Origin: Phyto melanocephala
Taxonomy: Eukaryota; Arthropoda; Insecta; Diptera; Rhinophoridae
Direction of reading: 5' to 3'
Assembly: GCA_941918925.1 (NCBI GenBank)
Contig: OW799234.1
Span: forward strand, 126,255,395-126,319,394
DNA: 64,000 nucleotides
The notes beneath the pieces were generated by a model. The model saw nothing but the letters and a program-made list of their open reading frames with translations, had not been told where the DNA came from and made no database searches. Of the stretch, positions 22,656-35,733 are shown one piece after another. The position numbers were made by a program, and so were the translations under genes. How positions within the stretch are numbered: the stretch's first letter is position 1; each line of letters opens with the position of its first letter.

Positions 22656-24869
22656 AAATACAGATGTATCCAACATATTAACAACAATGCAATATATAAA
22701 AAAGAAAATCGACTATATTTTAAAGCGTGAATTAACATAGGGTAACTAGCACAGTTTGTTTCAAGCCACTCTAATCTTCACTACGTAAAATGAAATCCAA
22801 AGACAATTAGATGATTCTATAATGAAATGCACAATTTAAAAAATTTCAGTATTAAAGAGATTTAATCAACTGAAATTCACACGTTTATTTGTTAGTGATA
22901 AGCTATTTCAACAAAAAATCTTGTGAATTTTGCAAGCTGATTTCGTTGGCTGATTTTATTGCCTAAATGGAAACGTAATTATAGTAATTTTTATATTTTT
23001 TCCTTACTTACTGATATCACTTTCAGCAGTGCGGAGAGAGAATGCGTGATTGAGCTGCAGCTGCTGGGGATAAAATTAGCTTTAATTAATTCAAAAATAG
23101 AGACCGACAAAGTTATATATTGCACTAAAAAATTATACCTTCTGCAAGCGGTCCTGGTGAGCTTAAAGTCAACGTATTACGAAAATGTTTTTGTTAATAA
23201 AGCTTTTTGGTTTGTCTGTTTCTTCTCAAAATTTTTCGCTTAAAAAATATCTCTCTTTCAGTAAAAACATGAAACCAGCTGGAATACATTAGTTTATGTA
23301 TTTTGATTTGCAAGTTGATGATGTGTAATCGTTTATTTCTTAAGTTCGAGTTACGATCACATATTTTCAAATATTTTCTTAAATGAGCGCAATCACTCTT
23401 TTTGCTGCATACTGGCTGATGTATAATTTTTCTTACAGAAATTATAGTCAAAACCAGGGCATATTTTTTCATCGGGTAGTCTTGATTCGTCGGTTAATTA
23501 TTTTTTAACTTATTTTTAATTTCAGATTTCAAAGTCTCTTCTCTCATTTATTTAAAATGTCAAACTTAATATAAACAAAAAAGTTCTCTCAACTGCAATT
23601 CTCTGATGAATAAATATACCTTGAGACAAAACATTAAAAAAGAAACTGCTATTGAAATTTAAAAAAACTAAAATAATTTTTAATTTGTCAGTTAGTAATT
23701 TGGGCACAACTCAACTCATGTCTCTTTCCTTTCAAATATTTTTCCTACCTACACCTACACAGAAGCGGAAAATATTTAATTTTTAATACTCAGTATTCGT
23801 ATGAAATCAATCAATCAAAATCAATATGTGTAGAAAATCAACACCTTAGTTGCTTTTTAAATACAATAACACTATCTTTGCAAGAATTTCCGTGATATTA
23901 GCAATAAATAAATCTTTAGATTTACCTGCGATTTGAACTTCTTAAAAAGAATTCCCTTTTCACAAATACCATTTAATATTGGGTGTATGATCTAATGAAT
24001 CGGTCAAATAAATATTTTTTACACACGACTATACTTTTTATTTATTTTTTTTTTTAAATTAGACCATGACCATTTTAAAAAAATTTTACTTGAAGCTGTT
24101 TTATTCCAAATCTTCAGCTTCCTAATATTCAAACCAATTAGTCTCCTTTTGTTTCTTCCTTTCTAAAGTAGCTGGTGTGTGAATGCTTTTACGCAAAGAC
24201 CTGCCCTACCATTATGACTATGTGAATTAGTTCTATGGAGCATTCTAAATGTAAAATACTTCTCTTTCTTATAGACCTTCACAATATGCATTACCATTTA
24301 CAGCTCAACTGTCTGTTGTTTCCTACTATAACTGTTGCTTAACTATATCTTTGTCCATGCTTCACTGAATGAAAACTCAGACAAAAGCATGCAAAATATA
24401 TTCTTTTTTTTTTTTGCTTTTAATCCTTTTTACTATTATTTTTATTCTGTTTCAGTTGTTGTTCCCATTTTTGTTGTTTTTATTATTCAAATTCACTTAT
24501 AGTTTTATGTGCTGACAAACAAAAACAAAAAGAATTGAAGTTTTGCTGTTTTTGTAACAAAATGAATTTAATTTCAGATGCCACTCACGCTCAATTGAAT
24601 ACAAAACCAAGCAAAATGCCAAATAACTTTAGCGTGTACTTTTCATTATACTCGTGCAAACAATACAATATTTACTTTAGTTTGATAATATGAAATGAGT
24701 TTAAAAGAAAATTAGAACAAAAGGGATATTGACATGAAAAAAAGCATAATTTTTGTAGAAATAGTTTTCAGATAGAATTGGGAAAGGCGTAGGAAAATAG
24801 TATTAAATGTAACCTGACTGAATTCCGAACTAGTAGTGCAGTAAAGATATTATTGTTTAAATCCCTACA
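22656..24869. other. AT-rich DNA, nothing recognised
   Basis: An open frame of 94 codons at 22959-23243 has no recognisable motif and low-complexity composition. No shared repeats were seen. Confidence 0.5.
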
Positions 24870-24871
24870 TA

Positions 24872-25815
24872 AAGGGTGGGCCGTTTAAGAACTTAAATTA
24901 AAAAATGCTATAAAAAATAACGCTTTAAAATTTTGCCAAATTTTTTCTTTTTTTGTGAAGTATAATTTATTTCAGTTATAAATTTATATTTATTATATTT
25001 ATTATTTCATTCATTTCATTATTTTTATTTTATTTATATTTATTATTTCATTTATATGGCTGGACTAACAGCACCCCATTCGATCGAACCAATTTTTTAA
25101 AACTTGATTGAATATATGGGGTTGTATATAGGCAATGGCATCAAACACTCATTTGCTTCTGATTTGTCTGCATAACACTTGCTAACGCTACTCCTAATGG
25201 TGTCAAATCGCAGCTTCTTGGCGGTCAATTTACATCACAATTTAGGGTAAATAAACAGCCACAAAACGTTATATGCAATAATTGTGACATAAGGTGTGTG
25301 ACAAGTTGCACCATCGTTTTGAAACCAAAGATCGTTCACATCAACGCTATGAAGAGCGGGCACAAAGAAATCAGTTGTCATGGTGCTTTAGGTATCTCCA
25401 ATGAACGTAATAGTTAAGCAGTCCTCATTTTCAAGGAAATATGGGCCATTTATATCTGTGCTTCACAAGCCGTAGCAAATAGTTACTCGTAATGGGAGCA
25501 TTGGCTTCTGTAAGATCACGTTTGGGTTTTCTGAGTCCCAAATACGGCAATATTGCTTATTAACGCACCCACAAAGACGAAAATGATCTTCATCTAAAGA
25601 GATTTTTTTTTTTTTTTTGAAAAATCGACATCATCGTAATGTTCCTACGCAGAAACGTAGCGGATGGATATGCAGCTCAAGCTCGAATATTTTTTTTTTT
25701 CATTCAGTGGAAATTATATAATATACTAAATTTTGTGACAGAGTAGAATGACAGAAGCATTACCAGGTTCGAAATAACCCCTGGTTCTATTTAAACCGAT
25801 AGATGGTCCACCCTT
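24872..25815 (-). mobile_element. mariner-type transposon relic
   Basis: Termini AAGGGTGGGCC (left) and GGTCCACCCTT (right) are inverted, with TA at 24870-24871 and 25816-25817. The minus strand keeps much of a transposase, described in the next entry. The right terminus is also the outer edge of the left arm of the long inverted repeat that follows. Confidence 0.9.
25030..25640 (-). pseudogene. mariner-like transposase relic
   Basis: Reading the minus strand from 25640 down: SLDEDHFRL and then CVNKQYCRIWDSENPNV (first catalytic Asp region), INGPYFLENE, MTTDFFVPALHSVDVNDLW continuing into WFQNDGATCHT (second catalytic Asp), then in another frame VNWPPRSCDLTPL-like sequence and a C-terminal KNWFDRMGCC with HINEII. 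These are the blocks, in order, of a DDE transposase of the Tc1/mariner superfamily. The DNA-binding N-terminus is missing, and there are several frameshifts, in-frame stops and a poly-T insertion near 25610. Inactive. Confidence 0.9.
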
Positions 25816-26262
25816 TAAATACGGTGTGTAACAAACATCAAACTTTTTAACAAATATGAAAATATCGATTTTTTCCTTAATTTTGAAGCCCATACTTTAT
25901 GGTTTTATTAATTTTTTTCACTTTTTTTTTCTTTCCTAAAAGATATAGCGTTTTGGTAACTTACTTAAGTAATGGCTATAGAATTGCTACTAGTTTGAGG
26001 CAAAAGTGCTTAAATTCCTCAAGTCAAACAAATGCACAGTCATTCGAAAAATAAAAATTAATAAGAGTGTTGTATTTGGCCATGCCGAATCTTTTGAGAC
26101 CTTCACCATCGTGTTCATATGTTTATTTAGTACATAATGGCGTAACCTAGACTTAAGATTTATTTTATACGTCATTTTACTATATTATTTCTGATCCCAT
26201 ATTATATTTTAAAATTCTATACCATAGACAGACGACAGCGTTAATTTGCATTAGAATCTCAC
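25793..26262 (+). repeat. long inverted repeat, left arm
   Basis: Matches the right arm (26928-27346) in inverted orientation over more than 400 bp, with an extra segment of about 50 bp near 25840-25890. The arm runs from a mariner-type terminus (CCACCCTTTAAAT), through a unique block with TAAAAGATATAGCGTTTTGG, through a DINE-type end (TTTGGCCATGCCGAATCTTTT at 26077), to ACGACAGCGTTAATTTGC at the inner edge. Confidence 0.9.
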
Positions 26263-26927
26263 TAATGCATATTAGAATTTTGCTGTGGCATACGAGAGTT
26301 TTTTGCATTTAGTAAACTCCTGTTTGTTTGTCAACTAATTTTTTTACATTAACATCGAGATAAAATGGATAGAAGGCAAAAAGTACGAATAGCAGCTATG
26401 TTGTTGGTAAAAAATACCTATTTATTTGAAAGAAAGCTGAAATTACTTTAGCTAAAACTGCTTCATAATGTAATAATTGTAAATGCACTAGCATTCACAA
26501 ATCTGAACATGTTGCTAGAAGTTGGGATGGCAGAATGACACTCTGAAATAAAAGAAAGGGAATTGTGGAAATTCGTAGGTTTAATAGTATATTTTTAAGG
26601 AGGTATAATTCATATGTAGGTACATGGTATTTTTTAAAAGGACCGAAACAGCACTTTTTGGGAGTGTGACGTGCTTGAGGTGGACGATACCAGTATTTAG
26701 TAACACATCGCCTGAATAGAAAGGCATTCTAAAAAATATGGAAAAAAGTTTAACATGTCGAATCTATTTTAATGTTAAATTTTGGATTTCATAATTTTTT
26801 GATTGATTGCCGACAATTAATATGGCAACACGTATATTGAAATTGCTAAATTCAGTTTAAATTTAATATGATTTAGTGCATTAACGTGAAATCTAATACT
26901 CATTGTGATGGGGATAATTAAGACCTT
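26263..26927. other. spacer of the long inverted repeat
   Basis: About 665 bp between the arms. A plus-strand frame at about 26365 reads MDRRQKVRIAAMLLVKN, followed by stops, which could be the start of a decayed PIF/Harbinger-like protein, but support is thin. The rest is not recognised. Confidence 0.4.
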
Positions 26928-27346
26928 TAATGCAAATTAGCGCTGTCGTCTGTCTATAGTATAGAATTTTAAAATCTAATATGGGATCAGAAATAACACA
27001 GTAAAATGACGTATAAAATATATCTTAAATCAAGGGTACGCCATTATATATTAAATAAACATACATATGAACACGATGGTGAAGGTATCAACAGATTCGG
27101 CACGGCCAAATACAACACTCTTATTTATTTTTATTTTTTGAATAACTGTGCATGTGTTTGAATTGAGGAATACAAACACCTTTGCCTCAAACTAGTAGCA
27201 ATTCTATAGCCATTATTTAAGTTAGCTACCGATACGCTATATCTTTTAGGAAAGAAAACAAATATTGAAAAAATTAATAAAACAATAAAATATTGGCTGC
27301 GTTTCTTACACACCATATTTAAAGGGTGAGGCTTCTATCTGTTTAT
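26928..27346 (-). repeat. long inverted repeat, right arm
   Basis: Reverse-complement partner of 25793-26262. It contains GATTCGGCACGGCCAAATAC (DINE-type end) and finishes with ATTTAAAGGGTGAGGCTTC, a mariner-type terminus like that at 25815. Confidence 0.9.
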
Positions 27347-27354
27347 TAGATAGT

Positions 27355-28095
27355 TAACTGTAAGCCTTTAATTTGATAGCCATGTCACCTATTTCAATTG
27401 TCCAGTAGCTGAACAAAAAATTTTTTTTCTTTTTAGTAAAACTACCGAAGGACTTACATTATTGTGCTTCGAGGCCATGGCTTCCGATATATTGTCTTAA
27501 GTGTGTCCAAAAATTTTTTAAAATATTTTGTAACTTGATATTTTTAAATAATATAGAATTTTGCATATTATTTTTGCCTATAGCTTTGCCGGTTAGAAAC
27601 CGAACGTTTAACAAATAATCATCTATAATTGCATTACATCGGTAAGTGTTAACAAATGTTCCTATAATTTTTCCTTTGGCTGATATTTGGTAATTTTTGA
27701 GACAGAAATAAGGGTAAAAAAGAGGCAGTCGTGTTTATATGCTCATATCTTTGAAGGTTATGCAGCGATTATTCTGGATTTCAATAGCAGTTCATTCCCG
27801 AATACTTCCAAAAGAAGTACACGCTAAGAGATAGGACACAATTAAAATTGCTATGATGTGTGATAGAATCGGCATTTCAGACAGAGTTCCCTCGTGTTAA
27901 GCTACAGCTTTTTTTAAAGACACTTAAATCCAAAATAGGACGCGATAAAATGAAAAGCACGTCATACTTTCAATTGAGCTGTGCAATGTAAAGGGGCTTC
28001 TCCGGAAAGATGGACATATAATTTTTTCTATTTTCTAAGCTTTCAAAAATTATATACTTGATTGAGTCGGTAATTTATTTTTTAAGAAATTTCAA
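27355..28095 (-). mobile_element. DINE-1-like element, family B, degraded
   Basis: Shares with the complete family B copy the blocks TTTTGCCTATAGCTTTGCCG, AAAAGAGGCAGTCGTGTTTA and CTATTTTCTAAGCTTTCAAA, in the same order. Both termini and the GACGGACA array are lost. Confidence 0.65.
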
Positions 28096-29079
28096 ATGCA
28101 AGCACAAAACTCTATATGACCTGGCACCGCACTTGAAGAGTACAAAGTCAGAAATATGGAAATAGCAGACAAAACCAAACTTCACAAACGCAATTGCACT
28201 CACATGCTATTAAACTATTAAAACAAGTCAGTAAATGGAGTAGAAGTTTCACAACTACGAAATTAAAAAAAAACAGAGAAATAAAAACAAACAAAAAAAT
28301 AAAAAAAAGAATATTTGAATAACAAAACAACTAAAAGCATTTTGTAGAAAAAATCAAGTTGCCGGTTGCAAACTCTAAACTGAGTATACCTGGCTAAGCT
28401 AATTGAATGAAAAATGTTATTACGTTTGCAGACATAAAAAAAAGAAAACCAGCTTAAATATTCCTTTAATATTCAACTAGGATTTTTGAGTTTTTGTAAA
28501 ACAACTTTATTTTGCTGCTAAAGAAATAACTAAAACAAATGAATGAAAAAAACAAAAATCCCAACAAAATAATTGAAGCAAAAATTTAGCACTTTGAAAA
28601 AGGTTTCTTTAAATTTGTTCCCAATACCCACTAGATTGAAAAGTGAAAAATGAAAGAAAAAAATAATCATGGGAAACATTAAATGTAATTAAAATGTAAC
28701 AACATTTCATTGAAAGCTGGAGAATACCTGCGTGTGCCTGGTTTCTTTAGTTCTTACTGTATCATCTATAATGTTTTCGATGATAAAAAGGAATATGAAG
28801 TGGTGTTGAAGTTGATTAAAATTTAACAATGGATAGTGCAAATAACCAAGCTCGGTTTTAGCTAAGGGTTTTTTTGTTAAAATATATAAACTTTTTGTTT
28901 TTTTTTGACCGCCAAAGCTTGTGTTTATTGAAGACAAAAATATTGGTTTGGAGAGGGATCGCGATATAGCCTTTGACCACTGTTTCTAAAGTCATTTAAA
29001 TATATATTAGTAGACGTAGTTTTTTTTCTTGTATAGCAACTTGTGAAAATTTTAATTTTATGCAGCACAATGTGTGTAG
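28096..29079. other. AT-rich DNA, nothing recognised
   Basis: Only low-complexity open frames; no shared repeats. Confidence 0.5.
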
Positions 29080-29081
29080 TA

Positions 29082-29751
29082 GGGTGATCGATTCAGTTTT
29101 ACAACCGGTGGAAAACCCGGTTTTTTAACTCTTTTACCTGTCGGTTTTTTCCAAATGTTAATTTTTCAAATGTCGAATACATCGGTTTTTTTACTTACAG
29201 AAGTCATTGTAACCAAACGTACCATAGTATATTTATTACTCACAAAATTTCCAAAAATCAGAAAATTTGTTAAATGGTTATCGTGGTAGTTCGCTGCACG
29301 CCAACAGTCAAATAGAGTCTTTATGACTCCGTTTTGACTTAAATATTATTTATAGGCTTAAATATTATTTGTTGAAGAGAAACAATGGCACTTTTAATTT
29401 AAAAACCTGACATTAAAAGTTAAAGGTAATTGAAGCATAAACTTAACTTTTCGGTCGCTTTTGTGTAAAAAGTGTATGTCCTTTAACATCTTTATTTTAA
29501 ATGACGGTATTTAATAATAATTCCTTTGAAAGTGTGTCAACTTAAAATGCAATTAAACTATAGAACAAACTAGTTTATACCTTTAAATGTATCTCTGTCA
29601 TGAATATAAGGAAAAATTATAAGTATTTTATGTATTCGACCGGTTAACCGGGTGTTTCAAATTTTTTTAAAACGAAACCGAATTTTTTTAATTCTAAATT
29701 TCAAGCTATTTAAAACCCGGTTTCTTAAAAATATCGTATAATCGATCACCC
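29082..29751. mobile_element. 670-bp TIR element
   Basis: Begins GGGTGATCGATT and ends AATCGATCACCC, with TA immediately outside each end (29080-29081 and 29752-29753). A second inverted block just inside contains AACCCGG motifs in both arms (29117 and 29715). The TA duplication suggests Tc1/mariner or a related MITE. No transposase frame was found. Confidence 0.8.
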
Positions 29752-29753
29752 TA

Positions 29754-32700
29754 ATATGTAGGATGTAGCACTAAAAACCCTGTTATAAGAATTACGTTCT
29801 TACCAAATTTACAATGTCGTCACAGTATTGAGATTAGCGTTTCGCAACACTAGAACGTCAGGTTTTACTCATTTCTTTTTGGTGTAAATTGTCTTTAAGT
29901 CAGTTGAAGTTTCCTAATTAAAGATGAATATCAAATTTTTTTCCACTTCTGAGTTTTGAAAAATAACGTTATTTGATTTTAAAGTTTCGCACTTAAACCA
30001 CTTCATTGCGCTGCCAACATAGTTTCTAAGTATACGCATATTTTTAATTAAATATTTTTTTAGTTTGTCAATAATCAACTTGGCACTAGGAACTTAGGTT
30101 ATTAATTTTGCTTTCAAAGTATTACAGAGCCACAGGCTTATCGTTAACACAACACTACAAATCTGAGTCTAATAGCTGTGTTGCACGCGTGAAGGAATAT
30201 TGTAAAGGAACTACGAATTTTCGTTTACAGTTTTGTACTGTAAAGGTTAAGCATTGTCTGGATACGTGAAAATACAACATCTCTGATTGAATAAATTGCA
30301 ATTGTACTCATGCATACACCACTGCGTTGTTTGCAGAATTAAAGTGGAGGTAAAAAAAAAAAATCTATGGGAAAGTGGATTTGCAGTTTTATTTAATCAA
30401 TTTTTTGATAAAAATTTTTAAGAAAAAAATAGTAGTTCTAGCAATTTCTAAATCTTTGAAAAAGGAACTTTTAAAATATTTGTGTACAGGACAATGCGGA
30501 AGACAAAATATTTAAAAAGTTTTTATGAACGCAAATAATAATAAAAAGGCTTACGCTTAACTTCAAATCCGAAATTCCAGCTTGCTAATACTACGCTAAA
30601 TGTTTTTGTTTGACATTGTGTTTGTCTTCACTTAACTTAAATGTTTAATTTCTTTCTGCCCACACAACAAATTCGAAAACACATACCGACACTAAGACAT
30701 ATATATGAGGCATACGTTTTTGCCAGCTTAATTGAAAATGAAAATTTATCTTAGTAAAAAAAAGAAACAAACTTTCTCAAATAGAAAACTTAATGGCAAC
30801 TTACAACTACAACTGCAGCTCTATACTACGAGTAACCAGTTGTTTTTACACCATCACTGGTGTGAGTTGACAAGTTAAAAAGAAACAATTTTCTAAAAAA
30901 CTAAATCAAATAAAAACATTACAACTTTGAAGGCAACACAAAATGGATGAACAAATAAAAAATAAAACTTTAATAATATGGCCAAATATTGAAAACTTAT
31001 TTGTTTGTCTTAACCAAGTGATTGTGAGTAACGAAGCCTATTACGGGAGGGCTAAAGCTGTAGCATGTCCTTCGTTTGGCAAAGTAATCACTAAAGTTTT
31101 CTCTCGTGCAACATCAAGTTGTGCCTTCATTCTTATTTGTTTGTTTTTTTTTTTTGCTTTCTTGCAACTATTTGAATGTTTCTTTTTCTTTTTTTTTGTT
31201 GTCGTTTGAGTGAAGTTTCTATTTGAGTTTCTTTTCTTGTTTAATATTTACTTTTGCAAGAACACAAAAATCTATCCATTTAATATTGTAAATGACTTTG
31301 TCGTTACAGATTGCTGTTTCTAACTTAAGTTGCAAGGAAGTTTGTGACAGTGGGTAAGGATTAAATATTAGGTGGGGTAAAAAGTATTTTCACTAAATCT
31401 GAATCAAGATAAATAACATTAGGTTTCGTTATCTCCCTAAAACAACTTTGAAAAAAAAATTTTTTATTAGAAAGATAATTCATCAAATACCTTTCTTTTA
31501 AGAAAACGCACTGAAACATATATACAATCTGACATACATTGGCGTTAATCCTTAGATCGAAAATTGAGTCTGCTTTTTGTTGATCGATTAACTATATACA
31601 GAGTTGTGTTGATGGAGACTTTTGGCTTTAAATAACATCAAAGAAAGCAAATTATTGGTATTATTTTGTATAAAATAGGCAAATTACGATATGAAAAGAA
31701 CTAGAGAAGAAATAATCATGTTAATAATCATTTATTCTGATCAAAATCATTTTATTAATGCAAAAAAATCAACTCGAAGGGTGATATGATTTTTTTATGT
31801 CATGTGCCAGTATGATGACAAGAATTATCCTCAGACCACGAGCTCTACACAAGAATCTGGCAAAACCTGGCAGCTACAAAAATGGTAATTATTATTCCTT
31901 ATTTTTAAGGATTCTCATTACACATTAGTATGTTGTTATTTTGTTTAACAAATAATATGTCGGTTTCAAAGTTATTAATAAAAGAATTATTTTATTGCTA
32001 TTTGTTTTCTTTATCAAAAAAACCGTATTTTTTTGTAAATAACTAAGACCGAAATCTTTAGTTCTTAACAGGTTTTTATTTTATTATTATATAAAATATT
32101 ATTAAATTGAAATCTTCCAAATAGTGTCAGACCTAGTAGCAGAGGTTAATAACCGTTTAAATAATTTCTGGCAAATCACGAAAAGAAAAATATTGTATTA
32201 TAGTTATCTTAAATTTAGTTAAATTCTTCCCTCTCCAACAAACCAAAAATAATTTAATTAAAAATAATAATGTCTGCAGCAAAATATTTCACCACACGCA
32301 ACATACTTTTACTCTCATCCAACAAAATTCACTTCTATTGCTTTATTTGCTCATTTCAATTCTCCTTTAATGTTGCTTTCTATTGTGTTTTCTAAAATCT
32401 TAATTATGCAAAAGTTTGCTCAAAGTTTTGATAAACTTTCCAATAATTTCTTCATTTAGTTTTTTTTTATTGCAAAAAATTTCTTTGATCCTTTTCAAAA
32501 TCATTAAATAAAGCATTGTTGTTGATATTGTTGCTAAAATGTAATAACACGTTGTCTCCTTGTTCAAAGGATACAGGGAAAATATTAAAATATAAAAGAA
32601 ATTCCTTTTGAAATTATTTAAAACCAGGAGCTTTGTTCATACCCAGTCCACTGTTGGATGATGTAGTTATAAACTAGCGCATATTGCTAAATACTTTATT

Positions 32701-33220
32701 AAACTTTTAATGCAAATTAAAGTTTCCTTCATAGGTATTTAGCATAAGTAAAACGTTTCTATTTTGAGTTATACTTTATTATGTTTTAGATCTTCAAAAT
32801 AAATTTATAAAAATGTGTTTAGTAAAATTTTAAATTTCTTTATTTTAAAATATTGACACATACAAATGTGGTCTCAAAAAATATAGTAAGGAAAATCAAA
32901 CAAAATTTTTAACTTCTTACGTTAAAAACGATTAAATTTAGTGAGAACGTTATAAAAATTAATTTTAAAAAATACTCTTGGCACATATTTTTATTCTCTA
33001 AATTTATTGCAAAATTAAAAAAGGGTATCTACAAAAAAATTTTCATTTCACTTAAAAATATTTAACACGATCGCAAAGTGTTTATAAATTTTTATTTGTA
33101 ACTAAAATTTATTAAAACTTATCAATTCAACAAAACACTTTAATTTCATTAGCATTTCTTATGAAAAATATAAATATTGCTCATACGGCCTGTAGTTCGC
33201 CAAATATATTTAATACCACT
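29754..33220. other. AT-rich DNA, nothing recognised
   Basis: About 3.5 kb. An 88-codon open frame at 30943-31209 ends in a poly-Phe run and looks like chance. No shared repeats, RNA-like fold or exon-like block could be supported. Confidence 0.5.
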
Positions 33221-33455
33221 CCGGTTCACTGATTAAAGGCAGTAAAAATTCCATTTTCCGAGGCCTGTATCTTTTGCAATTTTTAACCGATTGCATAATT
33301 TAAAAAAAATGGAAGACAGATATCTTGAGATAATATAAAAAAAAATCATGTCAATAGTGGTTGCTTTACTAAATAATTTTTTCTGAGCAATTTATAAAAA
33401 AAAAGTCCAAATATGTGCCCCTTTTTTTTTGGGTTCTTTGAATAAGGCAAGAAGT
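33221..33455 (+). mobile_element. Tc3-like transposon 5' end, copy 1
   Basis: Begins CCGGTTCACTGATTAAAGGC and matches 52819-53050 in order, including CCTGTATCTTTTGCAATTT and CTGAGCAATTTATAAAAAAA. A degenerate second copy of the terminal motif (GGGTTCTTTGAATAAGGCA) lies about 200 bp in. No transposase follows. Confidence 0.75.
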
Positions 33456-34243
33456 AAGGATCTCGAATATATTGAGTTAAATAAATAAATAAATAAAAAA
33501 CTACACAGAAAAATGATTGCATACATTTTTTTAATTAATCGACCATTTGATGTGTTTTTAAGTTCTTATTGTAGTAAACATTAATTTAGTTAATTATTTT
33601 CATTAATATTAAATATTTTCTGTTAGTTGAAAAAAAAAATGAAAAATAAAAACAAAATTACCTTGAATCACATTTTTTTCAAAAATATTGGTTTTAGAAT
33701 TTTAAGTTTATTTATACAGAGTTTATTATGTAAACAAATTGAGTGACAAAAAGAAGCAACTGTACAGAAATTAATTAAGCTGCGTATAGCATCAAAATTG
33801 GAAAGAATAAAACAGAGTGTATTTGATATGAGAATGGTGTTCTATTATTAATGTGTTTCCACACTGTCAACAAAAAGTTATGAAGTTATGTTCTGTTTCA
33901 GTTATTTTAAATAGCTTCATTTCCATTGTCCAAAGCCAATAATTTTTTTGTATCCCCTTATATTTCTCAAAATTCTGGTGTTAATAGGTAAGTCAAATTT
34001 CTTCACTCTGTCTGATGAAGCCCTTTTACCAGATAATATTCCTTTATGTCTAAATCTTTGATGCTACGAATAATTTTTCGAAATCCAGCTTTTGATATGG
34101 TATCATGTAGGAGTCTAGTTTTGGAGTTATGAAGTGAAAGGATTTTTCTTTGAAAATGCACATAGTTAAAGTTTAAAAAATTTATTAAATATATTTATTC
34201 TGAGTAGAATTTCCTTTTTTTTTGAATTTTCTATAGTGTGAGG
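33456..34243. other. AT-rich DNA, nothing recognised
   Basis: Contains a TAAA/AAATAAAT tract near 33480 and no recognisable coding or repeat structure. Confidence 0.45.
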
Positions 34244-35060
34244 TTATATGAGTACTATTTTGAATACTCCACAATAATAAGCCATCATATGTTCATTCCA
34301 GTCCCCTAATATCTTTCTTCCATAGTGAGAATATCCTGGTAAAAGCGCCACTGATTTGGATTATACCCTTTTTATCCCATTGCATTAATTAGGCCCGGAA
34401 TACAAAACACAAAATTATCTTTTTGAGTAAGGAAGGGAAGTAGATCCTTTTCCTTGTTACGGTAGAACGATATCTTCGTTCCTTTGGCCAACAAATTTCT
34501 TTCTTTTAATCGGAAAACTAAAATTTTTGACGCCGTTTAAGAAAGTCCAATGTCCCTGATCTAGTCATTTAGATTATCTTGATTTAGTTGTCGTGGACTA
34601 TCGTAGTAATCAAAATCACTATCGCTACCACTGTCGTCGTTTTCGGTTTGTTCGCTGCACTGGTCTGAATTTGCGAAGATGTACATGGGTGCTGTGGTGC
34701 TGATGTGTCAATAATACTCAAGACTGGTCTTATGGCAGACTGTGAGTTTACATATATCCACTTAGAGCAATTTTTATGGTTTATTTCTATGATTTTCGTT
34801 ACACAGAAATAACAGTCGTCATGATGGTTGGATGGTTCACGCCAAATCATAGGAGCTTTGCACTAATAAGTGAGTCTTTTTTTAATTTCCCACAGTGGCA
34901 AAGATTCAACATATGTTTTACATGCCAAGCTTGGTATCCAAAGTTTAGCGTTTGACGGCAACGGAAACCCAAATTAGTCCAAGTATGCTTTTTCCACAAA
35001 GTTCGGCACATTTAAACGCAATTTTCGGAACATATATTCTCCACAAATAACAAAAAAAGA
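34244..35060 (-). pseudogene. decayed member of an uncharacterised WREP/DCYFC family
   Basis: Reading the minus strand from 35060: one frame gives VICGEYMFRKLRLNVPNF, an in-frame stop, FGFPLPSNAKLWIPSLACKT, a second stop, then PMIWREPSNHHDDCYFC. After a frameshift come an acidic stretch (DDSGSDSDFDYYDSP), LNDxIRDIGLS, KISFYRNKEKDLLPFLTQ, a stop, NPNQWRFYQDILTMEERY and WNEHMMAYYCG. I recall the order WREPxxHxxDCYFC, acidic linker, CFYRxR, YNPxQWR, FHQDIxxMExRYxGxW from a recurrent, uncharacterised protein family in insects and cnidarians. The middle of the protein, between NQWR and FYQDI, is deleted. The role of the family is unknown to me. The cysteines of DCYFC and an upstream CGEY-type cysteine may bind metal (inference). 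Confidence 0.7.
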
Positions 35061-35733
35061 ATCAGGACTATTTCAACACATAATTTTTTAGGAAGATATA
35101 CTGAAATTTATAAAGAAACAAGTTAAGTTACACCGCTATTAATATAAACTATCGACTACTTATGTAAATATAAGACGGTACCTGTATCTCACTAACTAGA
35201 GCTGATACAAAAAACCTGATGGTAAATATGAAATCAGCTTACCCAAAATAACAGAAGAAAAACCTTATGCAAAAAAAAAGTGTTATTTTCTCTTTCTGTG
35301 TTATATTTATCAAATAGTTAATTATTGTTAAGAATTATTGAAATTTTAATTCATTTTTTAATACTGTTTTATTTAATATTTCTCTCAATATTTTTTTAAT
35401 AAAAACTATTTATTTGTATTTAATTAACAGTACCATTTTGACAAGTTTTTTGTTAAAAATATTAATTTGGTAATAACAATTTCTGTTTTTTTTCAGTGCA
35501 GTAAACGTTGAAGTGGGTCGACAGCAGAACAAGATTCGTATGAAAAACAAAAACAATGAAAAATAGGGAGTGGGGTCTTCAACACAAATAAAAAATATAT
35601 CATGTAATATTTGGAAACTTAATTTGTAAGTATTTTTAATTGATTATATGATATTTATACATATTTAAAGGAATGTTGGGGATACTATTTCTAAATAATA
35701 TAATAGATGAATGTTTTCGATCTTTTTAATTTA
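35061..35733. other. AT-rich DNA, nothing recognised
   Basis: No shared repeats. The 5' end of the pseudogene above could extend slightly into this stretch. Confidence 0.45.

Noticed and set aside
22959..23243. Open frame of 94 codons
   Set aside because: Composition follows the local A/T bias and no domain is recognisable.
30943..31209. Open frame of 88 codons
   Set aside because: The end is a poly-Phe run encoded by T tracts; no motif.
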